Part shown: piece after piece, positions 54,946-63,656 of the stretch | Numbering within the stretch: position 1 is the stretch's first letter | Layout: each line of letters starts with the position of its first letter | DNA from: Bryobacteraceae bacterium | GTDB taxonomy: Bacteria > Acidobacteriota > Terriglobia > Bryobacterales > Bryobacteraceae | Assembly: GCA_019748195.1 (NCBI GenBank) | Contig: JAIEPW010000056.1 | Coordinates: forward strand, 1 to 64,000 | DNA: 64,000 nucleotides | Reading direction: 5' to 3' | Notes under the pieces: model-generated | Told to the model about the DNA's origin: nothing | What the model saw: only the letters and a program-made list of their open reading frames with translations | Database searches by the model: none | Made by a program: the position numbers and the translations under genes

Positions 54946-55791
54946 TCATCCCCGCGAAGCGATCTTTGCCAGAAGTTCCCGGCACTCCCGCAGCATCTCT
55001 CGATCCCCGGCGGTGAACCATCCGCTCGCCTGCTGCGTCTGCTGCCGCTTGTCTGTCCGCGCCACCACGGGCGCGAACCGCCCCTGCTCCAGAACTTCGT
55101 TCGCCAGTAGCGCGCGGACCGGCACCTCGCGGGCAGGTTTGCGGTCCAAAGGCTCCGTCACCGGCGGAGGCGCCGGAACCCACGTTACCAGCCCGCCTTC
55201 CACCTTCCACGCGCCCGGCGAGTTCAATCCCGCGCCGTGCCGCTCATTCAACAGCACACCAACATTCTGCGCGATGCCCTCCACCACCAGGGCCCACATC
55301 CGGCGAGGCTCATCGGACGGGTATACCGTGCCGAACATGGCGGTTGCGCCCTCGTCCACCACTACGCCCGTGCCGACGGCGTCTCGTAGTTGCCGCGCCT
55401 CGGATTCCAGGCTCAGATACACCGGATTCACGGGCGCGCCGCCGCGCGTTGCCCCCGTGGCTTGGACGCGCCGCACTTCGTAGTTCACGGGGCCGGGCAG
55501 GTTCACGGTTGCCGCTTCTTCGGCGCTCATCACGATTGTTCGCAAACCGGGAAATCCGCGATTGTCAGCGGCAATCACCTGATAGCTCACGCCACCGTCC
55601 AGGTCTGAGCCGGCGACGCTCGAGTCGAACCAGGTCTTCACCCGCCGTGTAGCATCGAATGGCGGCGCTTGCAGGCCGAACCTTGCGACATAAGATGCAC
55701 GGTCGAACACTTGGAACAAGTACAACTCTTCGATACCGTACTGCAAAGCGTCTGGCTGGGGCGGGATTCTGGGATAGCTGGCTGGCTTCAT
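54946..55791 (-). CDS. Unknown protein, first of an adjacent pair
   Basis: The 281-residue protein has no signal peptide or membrane segment. A strong GGAGGAGG ribosome site precedes the ATG. The N-terminal part (YGIEELYLFQVFDRASYVARF) is helical. A beta-rich middle part follows (VSYQVIAADNRGFPGLRTIV), then a Pro-rich stretch (VPAPPPVTEPLDRKPA), and a helical end (LRECRELLAKIASRG). I do not recognise it. It follows the next gene on the same strand after 106 bases. A role in a surface or protein-injection structure is not supported by motifs. Confidence 0.68.
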   Translation of the reverse strand: MKPASYPRIPPQPDALQYGIEELYLFQVFDRASYVARFGLQAPPFDATRRVKTWFDSSVAGSDLDGGVSYQVIAADNRGFPGLRTIVMSAEEAATVNLPGPVNYEVRRVQATGATRGGAPVNPVYLSLESEARQLRDAVGTGVVVDEGATAMFGTVYPSDEPRRMWALVVEGIAQNVGVLLNERHGAGLNSPGAWKVEGGLVTWVPAPPPVTEPLDRKPAREVPVRALLANEVLEQGRFAPVVARTDKRQQTQQASGWFTAGDREMLRECRELLAKIASRG

Positions 55792-55897
55792 GTGACCTCC
55801 TCCGGCCCCAGCATGGCGCGCGATGCGGGCGCCGGCAGATCACAGTTTTCCTTAACCTATTGACTGCAGGCTACATCGAACTTCGAATGTGACGTGA

Positions 55898-56509
55898 CTA
55901 GGTATTCTCGAGAAAATCCAGCGACACGCGAATGGCGCCCGGCGGGATGACGTCCGCCTGATAACTCGGCAGCCCGGGAAACGTCAAGCCGGGCGCGACC
56001 TGCACGGCCGGCTGAAGCGCGGACGGCACCCAGGTGTAGCCGTACTCCATGCGCAGCCGCATGGTCCGTTCCGGATCCCACCCCCACACCATAATCGCCG
56101 TATCGATCGCGAAGCCGCGCTGCGCCAAGTCGCGAGCCATGGATTCGCGCTCTGCCGCGGGCGCGTCGCGCAGCGCCTGAACCTCCACCGGCTGCCTCGC
56201 CCAATAGCGATCGGCCGAAGAATTCGTTTGGGTCGTCTCCATCCATGCGTGGGAGGCAGCCAGCTCGCGGCGGGGCTGGGTCGGGGGCGGCGGGGCGGCG
56301 GTTCTGACAGGAATTTGACGCTCCGTCAAGTTTCTGCCCACGTTGAACTCGACCCGAACGTCGGCGCCACGCACGCCTGCTCTGTCCAGGAACCCCTCAA
56401 TGAGACGTTCCAGCTCTCTCTGAAACTCAATCTGCGCGACTTCCTTCTCCGGGCGTGACATCCGGATCGCGGGATCGAATGTGGCGGCATCGGCCGGCGG
56501 CACTTTCAT
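55898..56509 (-). CDS. Unknown protein, second of the pair
   Basis: The 203-residue product has a GGAGGT site and no signal peptide. It begins with acidic/helical segments (PEKEVAQIEFQRELERLIEG), a Pro/Ala linker (AAPPPPTQP), and a compact C-terminal part with WGWDPERTMRLRMEYGYTW. The protein carries several tryptophans and arginines and may be a component that binds another protein. It is unrecognised. A 106-base gap separates it from the downstream gene. Confidence 0.66.
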   Translation of the reverse strand: MKVPPADAATFDPAIRMSRPEKEVAQIEFQRELERLIEGFLDRAGVRGADVRVEFNVGRNLTERQIPVRTAAPPPPTQPRRELAASHAWMETTQTNSSADRYWARQPVEVQALRDAPAAERESMARDLAQRGFAIDTAIMVWGWDPERTMRLRMEYGYTWVPSALQPAVQVAPGLTFPGLPSYQADVIPPGAIRVSLDFLENT

Positions 56510-56560
56510 TCTGGCACCTCCGCCCGAATGACTTGCAAACCGCCCGCCAGTGGGCAGTGC

Positions 56561-57397
56561 CTACTTCGCGAACCGCACTTTTACCGGGAAAATCTTATGG
56601 AACGGAAGAACTTCGAGATATACCGTTGTCTCCTGCAACTCGGGCGGCTTCTCCGATGGAACAAACTCGACGATAAATCCCGCGGTCTCGCCGCTGCCGA
56701 GGCGAATCTTGTCCACGGAAGCCTTTAAGCCAGGGACGTCGGCTCGCGTTTGCGCCCGAAGCTGGACATCTCCCGGAGTGGAGCTTACCACGTCAATACG
56801 GAACGAACCCCCCACCGCGGGATCGAAAACCACCTCGTTACGCGAGATCCGGATGTCGGCATTCGTCATCGACTTCGCCGCCTGCTTCAGATCGTCCGGC
56901 ATCCCCGGAGGTTTCCCCACCGGGGCGGTGGCGCCCGCTTTGTCCGGGCCCGCGCGCATGATTCCGAATGGAGTGCTGACCTCTTTGCGCGGAGTCTGGT
57001 CCACGAACCAGTACCATTGCTTCTTCTCGATCCGCCACGCGGAGGTGATGGGAACCACGACGGGTTGCACCGTGTTATGAAACTGCCAGTCGCCCTTGCA
57101 CACCACGGTGACGAGCGCTTGCTTAAACCCGGCCTCATACTGCGTCTTCACCACTTCACAACTCTTGTAGCGGCTCTTCTGCATCGCGAAGAAGAAGTCC
57201 TTCGTATCCTCGGCGACGTAAGCGTCCGCCTCGCGCCATTTGCCGTCCACGTGCGCCTGGTAGAACCGGTTTACGCGCTCCCGCAAGGCGTTGTCCACCG
57301 CGGGTGGGGCCTTCTCCAAACGCTCCTTCGCCGATTGCGCCTCCAGTCCGGAGGCAAACAGGGCGGAAAGCCCGCAGAGGATCAATAGATTGCGCAT
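56561..57397 (-). CDS. Secreted unknown protein
   Basis: The 278-residue product has a signal peptide (MRNLLILCGLSALFASGLEA). The N-terminal half holds an NTF2-like fold pattern (NALRERVNRFYQAHVDGKWREADAYVAED, shown in short); the C-terminal half, after a Pro/Gly linker, is a beta domain with FRIDVVSSTPGDVQL and IVEFVPSEKPP. Such two-part lipoprotein-like proteins recur in Solibacter. The function is unknown. A palindrome (CCGACAATGTCGG, 57485-57497) lies about 90 bases ahead of its start. Confidence 0.7.
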   Translation of the reverse strand: MRNLLILCGLSALFASGLEAQSAKERLEKAPPAVDNALRERVNRFYQAHVDGKWREADAYVAEDTKDFFFAMQKSRYKSCEVVKTQYEAGFKQALVTVVCKGDWQFHNTVQPVVVPITSAWRIEKKQWYWFVDQTPRKEVSTPFGIMRAGPDKAGATAPVGKPPGMPDDLKQAAKSMTNADIRISRNEVVFDPAVGGSFRIDVVSSTPGDVQLRAQTRADVPGLKASVDKIRLGSGETAGFIVEFVPSEKPPELQETTVYLEVLPFHKIFPVKVRFAK

Positions 57398-57480
57398 GAT
57401 TCTACCTTCGTGAGACGCGCCTCGGCGCCGGAAAGTTTGAGCCGCCTCGGAGAACGGACATCTTCTATATTATCTATCAA

Positions 57481-58719
57481 TTAGCCGACAATGTCGGACA
57501 CCAGCGGACGGTCCGGCAGCCGGAACCGGAAGCGCGATCCGCTGCCCGGCTCGGACTCCACCCAGATTTGGCCGCCATGGCGCTCAATCACTCGCTTAGC
57601 CAGCGCCAATCCCAGGCCATAACCCGAACGCTCCCGTCCGTGCAGCCTGGTAAACACATCGAAGATCTTTTCTGAGTGCTCCGGCTCGATGCCGATGCCG
57701 TTGTCCTCGACCGTGAAGATCCAGCCCGACTCATCCTTGGCTACCGAAACGTGTATGGACGGGGGATCTTCTGACCGGTATTTCAACGCGTTGGAGATCA
57801 GGTTGTGGAACACGCGCCCCAGCAGCATCGGGCTGCCGGGGACCTGCGGGAGGGCATCCCAGGTGATGGAGGCGCCCGCCGCGGAGATGCCCAACTGCAG
57901 ATCGCGAAGGGTATCCTGCAAAACCGCTTCCATATCGGCGACGCCGGATTGCGGCTCGGCATGGCTGGATTTGGCATACTCCAGCAACCCGCGCACCAGC
58001 CCGCTCATGCGGAGGGCACCCTCGGTGGCAACGCCGATCAGGCGATCCGCTTCGGGGTCCAGCTTGCCTTTGTAGCGCCTCGCAAGTAGTTGAGCTGAAA
58101 GAGAAACAGACCGGATCGGCTCCTGCAAGTCGTGACTGGCGGCGTAGGCGAACCGTTCCAGATCCTCATTCGCCTCTTTCAGCCTGTGTTCGGTCTCGCG
58201 TTTTTCTCGAACCTCCGCCTCCAGTGCCGCGGTTCGTTCCGCCACTAGCTGCTCCAGGTGAGCGTTCAGGCGCCGGACCTCTTGCTCGGCAACCTCCCGC
58301 TCCGAAATCTGCCGTTGCAGCTCCTCGTTCATCAACCGCAGTTCATCGCCGCTGGGAATCTTCGCAGCCTTGGGCACCATGTGAATCAGTACGATGGCCG
58401 TGGGCAGGGACGCGGCCGCAGTCAAGGCTTTCACCATGCCATCGAGGCGATAAACCGGTTCCCACAGCGTATAGATCGCCATCACGTGGGTTGCGCCGCA
58501 TGCCAGTATGAACACCGCGAACAGCAGGATCATCCACGGGAACATCATGTTAGGGCGCAAGCGGACAAACCGGTACAAGGAAAGGGGAATCAGGAAATAG
58601 GCGAGGGCGGTGAGCGCATCGGAAACAACATGCAGGCCGACGACGCCGGAGGACCATCGCATGCAATAGCCATGCGGAACAAAGTCCGTTCCGAAGAGCT
58701 GCGCGAAAAACTCAACCAT
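57481..58719 (-). CDS. Histidine kinase with ethylene-receptor-like (ETR1_N) sensor domain
   Basis: The 412-residue protein has three N-terminal membrane helices (about 26-51, 60-84, 95-116). These match plant ETR1: D34, Y41, I44 and P45 in VSDALTALAYFLIP, and I71, C74 and H78 in FILACGATH, which correspond to ETR1 D25, Y32, I35, P36, I62, C65 and H69. C74 and H78 would bind Cu(I). A coiled coil (about 125-185) leads to the HisKA domain with H196 (ASHDLQEPIRSV), N-box NLISNALKYRS, G-boxes DNGIGIE and GYGLGLALA. No receiver is attached and no response regulator is adjacent. The ligand may be ethylene. Confidence 0.9.
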   Translation of the reverse strand: MVEFFAQLFGTDFVPHGYCMRWSSGVVGLHVVSDALTALAYFLIPLSLYRFVRLRPNMMFPWMILLFAVFILACGATHVMAIYTLWEPVYRLDGMVKALTAAASLPTAIVLIHMVPKAAKIPSGDELRLMNEELQRQISEREVAEQEVRRLNAHLEQLVAERTAALEAEVREKRETEHRLKEANEDLERFAYAASHDLQEPIRSVSLSAQLLARRYKGKLDPEADRLIGVATEGALRMSGLVRGLLEYAKSSHAEPQSGVADMEAVLQDTLRDLQLGISAAGASITWDALPQVPGSPMLLGRVFHNLISNALKYRSEDPPSIHVSVAKDESGWIFTVEDNGIGIEPEHSEKIFDVFTRLHGRERSGYGLGLALAKRVIERHGGQIWVESEPGSGSRFRFRLPDRPLVSDIVG

Positions 58720-58800
58720 CTAGGCACCCCTCTGACAGCAGAACGAATCGACACAGTCGGAAGCTGCGTTCGGAGAAAGCTAAGATTGACCGACGGGGAA

Positions 58801-58874
58801 TGGCTGGGAGGCAGGGATTCGAACCCCGATACGCAGATCCAGAGTCTGCAGTCTTACCGTTAGACGACCTCCCA
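58801..58874 (-). tRNA. tRNA-Gln (CTG anticodon)
   Basis: The minus strand folds as a full tRNA: acceptor stem TGGGAGG with CCTCCCA, D arm GTCTAACGGTAAGAC, anticodon stem GCAGA/TCTGC around loop CTCTGGA, T arm with GGGGTTCGAATCCC, and a 3' CCA encoded in the DNA. The loop gives anticodon CTG, so it reads CAG (glutamine). It lies in the same direction as the histidine kinase gene downstream. Confidence 0.95.
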
Positions 58875-58888
58875 ACGAGACTCATTTC

Positions 58889-58894
58889 ATTCTA
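58889..58894 (-). promoter_or_regulatory. Candidate -10 of the tRNA promoter
   Basis: TAGAAT on the minus strand (58894-58889) matches the -10 consensus at five of six and lies 14 bases upstream of the mature tRNA 5' end. A TTG-type -35 element lies about 19 bases further up. Confidence 0.4.
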
Positions 58895-59160
58895 ACATCC
58901 GGTTCTCGCGTCGCCGCAAGGCCCGCTCACGAACGTTCCGGAAAAAGGGAAAGAAGCGTTTCCGGCCTCCCAACGAATGCCCGATGCCCACAAGTTAGGC
59001 TAATCCATTCTACGGCGAGATTTCCGCGGGTACGCGGGAGGGACTCGAAAAGCACAGTCGTGCTACTGTAAACCCAGTACCCGTAGAACTATTAGAACCG
59101 AATGGTCCCGCGGGTAAGGTCTTTATTGCGCTGCGAACCTAAGGAGAGGCACGGTCCGCA

Positions 59161-61362
59161 ATGGAATTAACGGGTTCGGATCGCCCTATCTACTCGGCAA
59201 TCACCCGGTACCTCAGCGCCGGGGCATTAGCCCTCCTGGCCTTCCTGGTGCGCCTCGCCCTGCTTCCGGTAGTCGGCGCCGGCGGACCCCTGGTCCTCTT
59301 CTTCCCGGTTATCCTCATCAGCGCCTGGTACTTCGGGTTCGGTCCGGGGTTGTTCACCACGGCACTGAGCGCGCTGCTTTCCTGGCTATTATGGCAGCGC
59401 TGGATGCTGGCCTCAGAGGTGTTCGCGGAGCTGAACAGCGCCATTGTCATTTTCAGCGTTGTTGGCATGATCATCGCCTGGATCGCATCCCGGTACCGCA
59501 AGGCGCTTCTGCGGGCGGAGGAAATGCGGAGGGCGGCCGAGACCTCGGAGCGGCGGCTGGCGGCAGTGTTGGAAGGAAGCCTGGACAACTTCTACGAACT
59601 GGACACCGGATTTCGAATTACGCAGATCAACCAGCAGGCGCTGCGAGCTTTCGGCCTGAAGCCGGATACCGCGCCGGGCGCCGATTGGCGGTCACTCGGC
59701 GCGCTGGATGCGGTCACCAGGATGAACGTCGAAAAGGCGGTCCAGCAGCAGGCGCGCGCTCACTTCGAAACGCGACGCCATTCGCCTTCCGGACCGGTTT
59801 ATTGGGAAGTGCATGTGTACCCAGGGCCGGCGGGCGCTTCCGTTTTCGAGCGCGACATCACACAGCGCACGAGTGCCGAGGAACGCCTGCGGGAGAGCGA
59901 GCAGAATTACTTCGATCTTTATGAGAACGCTCCGGACATGTACTGTTCGGTGGATGCCGCCACCGGTGTCGTGCTCCAATGCAATGAAACGCTGATTCGC
60001 CAGACGGGCTTTTCCCGCGAGGAAATCGTGGGACGTCCGGTGCTGGAATTCTACGACGAAGCTTCGCGCGAGAAGGCGCGCGCCATTCTCGACCAGTGCA
60101 GCGAGGGCAGCGAGATCCGGGACCAGGAATTGTGTCTTGTTCGGAAGGATGGACCGCCCCTGGACGTCAGCCTCAGCGTTTCGGCGGTGCGCGATGAGAG
60201 CGGCCGCGTGGTCCGGAGCCGGTCCGTATGGCGCGACATCTCGGACCGGGCGCGGGTCCGGCAGGAACTGCGGCGATCCGAGGAGCGCTTCCGGCAAGCG
60301 ATCCTGAACGCGCCCATCCCGATCATGATCCTCGCCGAGGACGGCGATGTCCTGCACCTTAGCCGTGCGTGGATCGATTTGACGGGCTACACCGCGGCAC
60401 AAATCCGAACCACCGACGATTGGACCCGCCGCGCCTTCGCGGAGCGCTGTGGGGAGGTGCGGCAGATCATACGTGACAGCTTCTCCCAGCCGGACGCCAT
60501 TCTCAATGGCTGGGAGCTTCCCGTGCGGATCGCCTCCGGCCAGATTCTGGTTTGGCTGTTTTCTTCCGCACCGCTGGGGGAGCTGCCGGATGGACGCAAG
60601 CTGCAGGTGATGGCGGCGGTCGACATCACGGCGCAAAAGCGAACCGAACACGAACTCCGCCGCACCAACTCCGAACTGGAACAGTTTGCCTACGCCGCCA
60701 GTCATGATCTTCAAGAACCGCTGCGGACCATCTCCGTTTTCACGCAGCTTCTCGAGGAACGCCACGGCGAGAGCCTGGCGCCGGATGCGCGCGAGCACCT
60801 GAAGTTCGTGCTGCAGGGCGCCGACCGCATGGCGGCGTTGATTCGCGATCTTCTGGCGTACTCTCGCCTCGGCGGCGCTGAAGGTCTCCGGCTGGTTCCC
60901 ATCGAGACGCACCGGGTGTTGGAAGCGACCCGCGCCTCCATGGCAGCCGCCTTGGCCGATGCCGGCGCCACGCTCGCCGCGGGAGACCTTCCCTGGGTGC
61001 TGGGCCACGAGGATTCCCTGCAGCGGCTCTTCCAGAACCTGATTTCGAACTCCCTGAAGTACTCGCAACCGGGGGCGCCGCCGAAGATCGAGGTGACAGC
61101 CTCCCGCCTTTCCAGTCTCTGGCTCTTCCGTTTCGCGGACAACGGAATCGGCATTGCCCCGGAGCATCATGAGGCGATCTTCGGCATCTTCAAGCGGCTG
61201 CACGGCACCGCGGTGCCCGGCACCGGAGTGGGCCTGGCGCTGTGCCGCAAGATCGTGGAACAGTGCGGCGGCCGCATCTGGGTGGAGTCACGGGCGGGTC
61301 AGGGAGCGGCGTTCTGCTTTACCTTGCCCGCGGCGGAGCCCCCGCCGGAGGGTGGTTCGTGA
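59161..61362 (+). CDS. PAS-domain sensor histidine kinase with DUF4118-like membrane part
   Basis: The 733-residue protein has an N-terminal four-helix membrane domain of the DUF4118/KdpD type (about 15-110, GPLVLFFPVILISAWYFGFG), then three PAS domains (about 135-225, 240-365 and 380-485; for example ENAPDMYCSVDAATGVVLQC and SRAWIDLTGYTAAQ), and a HisKA-ATPase module (ASHDLQEPLRTISVF, NLISNSLKYSQ, DNGIGIAPEHH, GTGVGLALCRK). The HisKA-ATPase module is close to that of the ethylene-type kinase, so both kinases may talk to the same partner. The signal is unknown and there is no adjacent response regulator. Confidence 0.92.
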   Translation: MELTGSDRPIYSAITRYLSAGALALLAFLVRLALLPVVGAGGPLVLFFPVILISAWYFGFGPGLFTTALSALLSWLLWQRWMLASEVFAELNSAIVIFSVVGMIIAWIASRYRKALLRAEEMRRAAETSERRLAAVLEGSLDNFYELDTGFRITQINQQALRAFGLKPDTAPGADWRSLGALDAVTRMNVEKAVQQQARAHFETRRHSPSGPVYWEVHVYPGPAGASVFERDITQRTSAEERLRESEQNYFDLYENAPDMYCSVDAATGVVLQCNETLIRQTGFSREEIVGRPVLEFYDEASREKARAILDQCSEGSEIRDQELCLVRKDGPPLDVSLSVSAVRDESGRVVRSRSVWRDISDRARVRQELRRSEERFRQAILNAPIPIMILAEDGDVLHLSRAWIDLTGYTAAQIRTTDDWTRRAFAERCGEVRQIIRDSFSQPDAILNGWELPVRIASGQILVWLFSSAPLGELPDGRKLQVMAAVDITAQKRTEHELRRTNSELEQFAYAASHDLQEPLRTISVFTQLLEERHGESLAPDAREHLKFVLQGADRMAALIRDLLAYSRLGGAEGLRLVPIETHRVLEATRASMAAALADAGATLAAGDLPWVLGHEDSLQRLFQNLISNSLKYSQPGAPPKIEVTASRLSSLWLFRFADNGIGIAPEHHEAIFGIFKRLHGTAVPGTGVGLALCRKIVEQCGGRIWVESRAGQGAAFCFTLPAAEPPPEGGS

Positions 61363-61381
61363 GGGCAAAAGGCCAAGCGCC

Positions 61382-61513
61382 GACATGGGCCATCAGCTTC
61401 GCGATGAAGCTCCGTCGGCCTATAAAAACATCCGGGCCGTCCTGCGGGCTCAGAAAGACCTGGTTCAGGTGACCAGGACGCTGAACCCGGTCCTGAACTA
61501 CAAGGGAGCCTGA
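61382..61513 (+). pseudogene. C-terminal remnant of an rtcB RNA ligase gene
   Basis: The frame reads DEAPSAYKNIRAVLRAQKDL then TLNPVLNYKGA and stop at 61511-61513. This closely matches the C-terminus of RtcB (Escherichia coli ends DEIPMAYKDIDAVMAAQSDL, then TLRQVVCVKG). Only about 43 codons remain of a gene of about 400. Just upstream is the end of the histidine kinase gene, whose frame is different. It looks like a decayed or displaced gene end. Confidence 0.75.
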
Positions 61514-61528
61514 TGCATCGCCGCTTCG

Positions 61529-63463
61529 CTATCGCACGGCCACCGTGATCCCGTTGGACGCCTGGCTGCCCTGGATGACAAAGACCGGCGTCGCGCCGGA
61601 TGCTCCCGCCGGGACGCGGACGTTCATCTGCCAAAACCCAGGAAACTGGTTGGACATTCCGCTATAGACGACCTCGGCCGGCTGCGTGCCGAACAGGACC
61701 TGGGGCCGGGCGACTGTTTCCGTCAGCCGGGGGGCCGCGGCTCCGTCGGCGATTTCGGGCGTCACCGCGCCGGCGCCGGTTCCGAAAATCTGTACGATCT
61801 CGCCGGGCAGCGCCGGATTCCATTCTCCGTTCACCGAGAAATTCTGATTCAAAACCGCTCCCTGGCGGCCCATCGTAACGCCCAGGGGGAACAGTCCGGG
61901 AGCGGTAGCCGCGATCTGCACGGCGCCCTCGCCGATGCTCCTTCCGTTCAGGCTCACCAGAACCGGAGCGGTCCCCTCGGCCAGGCCCCGCGGGACCTGG
62001 AAATTGATCTGGCCGGCGCGCACCGCGATAAGAGGCGCGTCCCTGCCACCCACCTTCAACTCGACCCCATTCAGGGAGCGCGGCAGGGGTACGGCCGCCG
62101 CGTCGCCCGAGGGCAGCGACGAGAAATCGCCGAATACCGTAGCCAGCGATCCTCCGGCGATCGGAGCGCCGTCGCGGAAGCTGGCGCCGTTGAAGGTGGC
62201 GACGTTGCCGGTCCACCGCGCGGTGTCCCCGGGCGACCCCGCGAGGACGGCCGCCAGCACCGGGTCATGCCGCGCGAAATAGTCCGCCGAACTCAACGTC
62301 ACCGGAATGTCGGGGATCACCGCGTCTTCCTTGATGGGCGAATCGAAGAAGCGCGTGGAGTAGCTGATCGCCAGCCGGGAGTTGGGCAAGGTGAGTGTGG
62401 AAACATTGCCGAAGTGAACCGGCTTGCCTCCGGTCGGCTCGCCCACGACGAACGCATAGGGCCTCTGGCCGGCGAAATTCGCGGCGTTCATCATGCCCGA
62501 GGAAAAGACGCCGTTGTCGATGAGGGCATAAGCGCGGACGCCTTCCAACAGGCGGTGTTGGCGCTGTTGCAGGCCTTCCAACAGGGGGTTGATCACCGAG
62601 GAATCGCCGCCGCCGTTGGCGCGGAAGTCGATCACCACCTTGCGCACCGGCCGGGAGTCGAAAGCCGCCAGGAATTCCTGCGCCACCTGCGCGAAAGGGC
62701 GGTCCGGCTCATTGCGGCATACGGTGTACTTCAAGTACAGCAACCGCAGCGGCTCCAGGTAGGTCCACCAATAATTGCGTCCCGCGTTCTGACGGTACAG
62801 GGGAAGCGGGCTGCCGTGGGAGGCCGGCGCGAACTCCAGCGCGGGGACCGCGGTTGAGGGCATCGACGCCACCGAAACGTTCAGTACGCTTCCGTTTACG
62901 GTCAAGAGCTCGAACGTCGCATTGGCTGCCGAGGGAATGACCCGCAGCGCAGCCAACGTGTCGGCGGACGCAAAGTAATCCCTGCTGATTTGCCTTGCCC
63001 AGAACTCGTTCTCATGGGAGATCAAGGTCTTCAATTGGCGAAATACGGCATCCGTGTCGTAGCCGCCGACCTTCAGCACCCGGGTTCCGATGGCGTTCCG
63101 GTACTCCGGGGCGGCGGCGACGACGAACAGGCCATCCGAGAACCACCGGAACTGGAGAGGGAATCGCGCCATCGCGGCGTCCTTCTGGGAGAGGTTCAGC
63201 CAGGTGTGCGAGTCGCCCGCCATGGCGATCATGGCCGCCATGCGAGTGATGATTTCCGGGTTCGACAATTGCGGGATAGCGGCCGCCAGGGCTACCGCGG
63301 CGTCGTCGAACTGCTTCCGCGTCATCTTGCTGAACAGGTTCGGATGGCGGCGGGGCAGTTCCGTGTGCAGGGCCGTCAGATCCTCAAGCCAGAGCTGATC
63401 ATGAGCCGGATCATGGCCCAGCAAGGGAACGGCGATCGCCAGGGCTACAAATCTACGCAGCAT
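61529..63463 (-). CDS. S41-like peptidase fused to a TIGR03437 domain
   Basis: The 644-residue secreted protein has a short hydrophobic N-terminus (MLRRFVALAIAVPLLG). The first 410 residues resemble the S41 (C-terminal processing) peptidase family: VVIDFRANGGGDSSVI, the nucleophile motif DNGVFSSGMM, and VVGEPTGGKPV. The last 230 residues form the TIGR03437 domain (FNGASFRDGAPIAGGSLATVFG, VQIFGTGAGAVTP, FWQMNVRVPAG). Such fusions appear typical of Solibacter. It may process peptides at the cell surface. Confidence 0.83.
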   Translation of the reverse strand: MLRRFVALAIAVPLLGHDPAHDQLWLEDLTALHTELPRRHPNLFSKMTRKQFDDAAVALAAAIPQLSNPEIITRMAAMIAMAGDSHTWLNLSQKDAAMARFPLQFRWFSDGLFVVAAAPEYRNAIGTRVLKVGGYDTDAVFRQLKTLISHENEFWARQISRDYFASADTLAALRVIPSAANATFELLTVNGSVLNVSVASMPSTAVPALEFAPASHGSPLPLYRQNAGRNYWWTYLEPLRLLYLKYTVCRNEPDRPFAQVAQEFLAAFDSRPVRKVVIDFRANGGGDSSVINPLLEGLQQRQHRLLEGVRAYALIDNGVFSSGMMNAANFAGQRPYAFVVGEPTGGKPVHFGNVSTLTLPNSRLAISYSTRFFDSPIKEDAVIPDIPVTLSSADYFARHDPVLAAVLAGSPGDTARWTGNVATFNGASFRDGAPIAGGSLATVFGDFSSLPSGDAAAVPLPRSLNGVELKVGGRDAPLIAVRAGQINFQVPRGLAEGTAPVLVSLNGRSIGEGAVQIAATAPGLFPLGVTMGRQGAVLNQNFSVNGEWNPALPGEIVQIFGTGAGAVTPEIADGAAAPRLTETVARPQVLFGTQPAEVVYSGMSNQFPGFWQMNVRVPAGASGATPVFVIQGSQASNGITVAVR

Positions 63464-63575
63464 ATTTGCGTTCCTGGACGTACGTCAGCGGAATCGGTTA
63501 CCTGCCTTGCATCGGCTGAAGCAATCGATCGGCTTTATGATACGCAGATCCCGATACAGCGAGGCGATGCGCCTG

Positions 63576-63604
63576 TTGGGGTTCATGTACCGGTCCTATA
63601 CAAT
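63576..63604 (+). promoter_or_regulatory. Candidate promoter of the acyl-CoA dehydrogenase gene
   Basis: TTGGGG (63576-63581), 17 bases, then TACAAT (63599-63604). The -10 is a good match and lies 52 bases before the ATG at 63657; the -35 matches only in its first three bases. Confidence 0.4.
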
Positions 63605-63656
63605 CCCGCCCGCCGGTACGCCACTCGGATATCATGAAACACTTCCGGTTACGGCA

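Noticed and set aside
54946-56509. Idea that the two unknown proteins belong to a phage-tail-like injection system
   Set aside because: No tube, sheath, baseplate or AAA ATPase genes are nearby, and no tail motifs are seen.
63537-63549. Thirteen bases shared with the tRNA-Gln gene, suggesting a tRNA fragment or attachment site
   Set aside because: The match is short, does not extend to the tRNA 3' end where integrases act, and no integrase gene is present.
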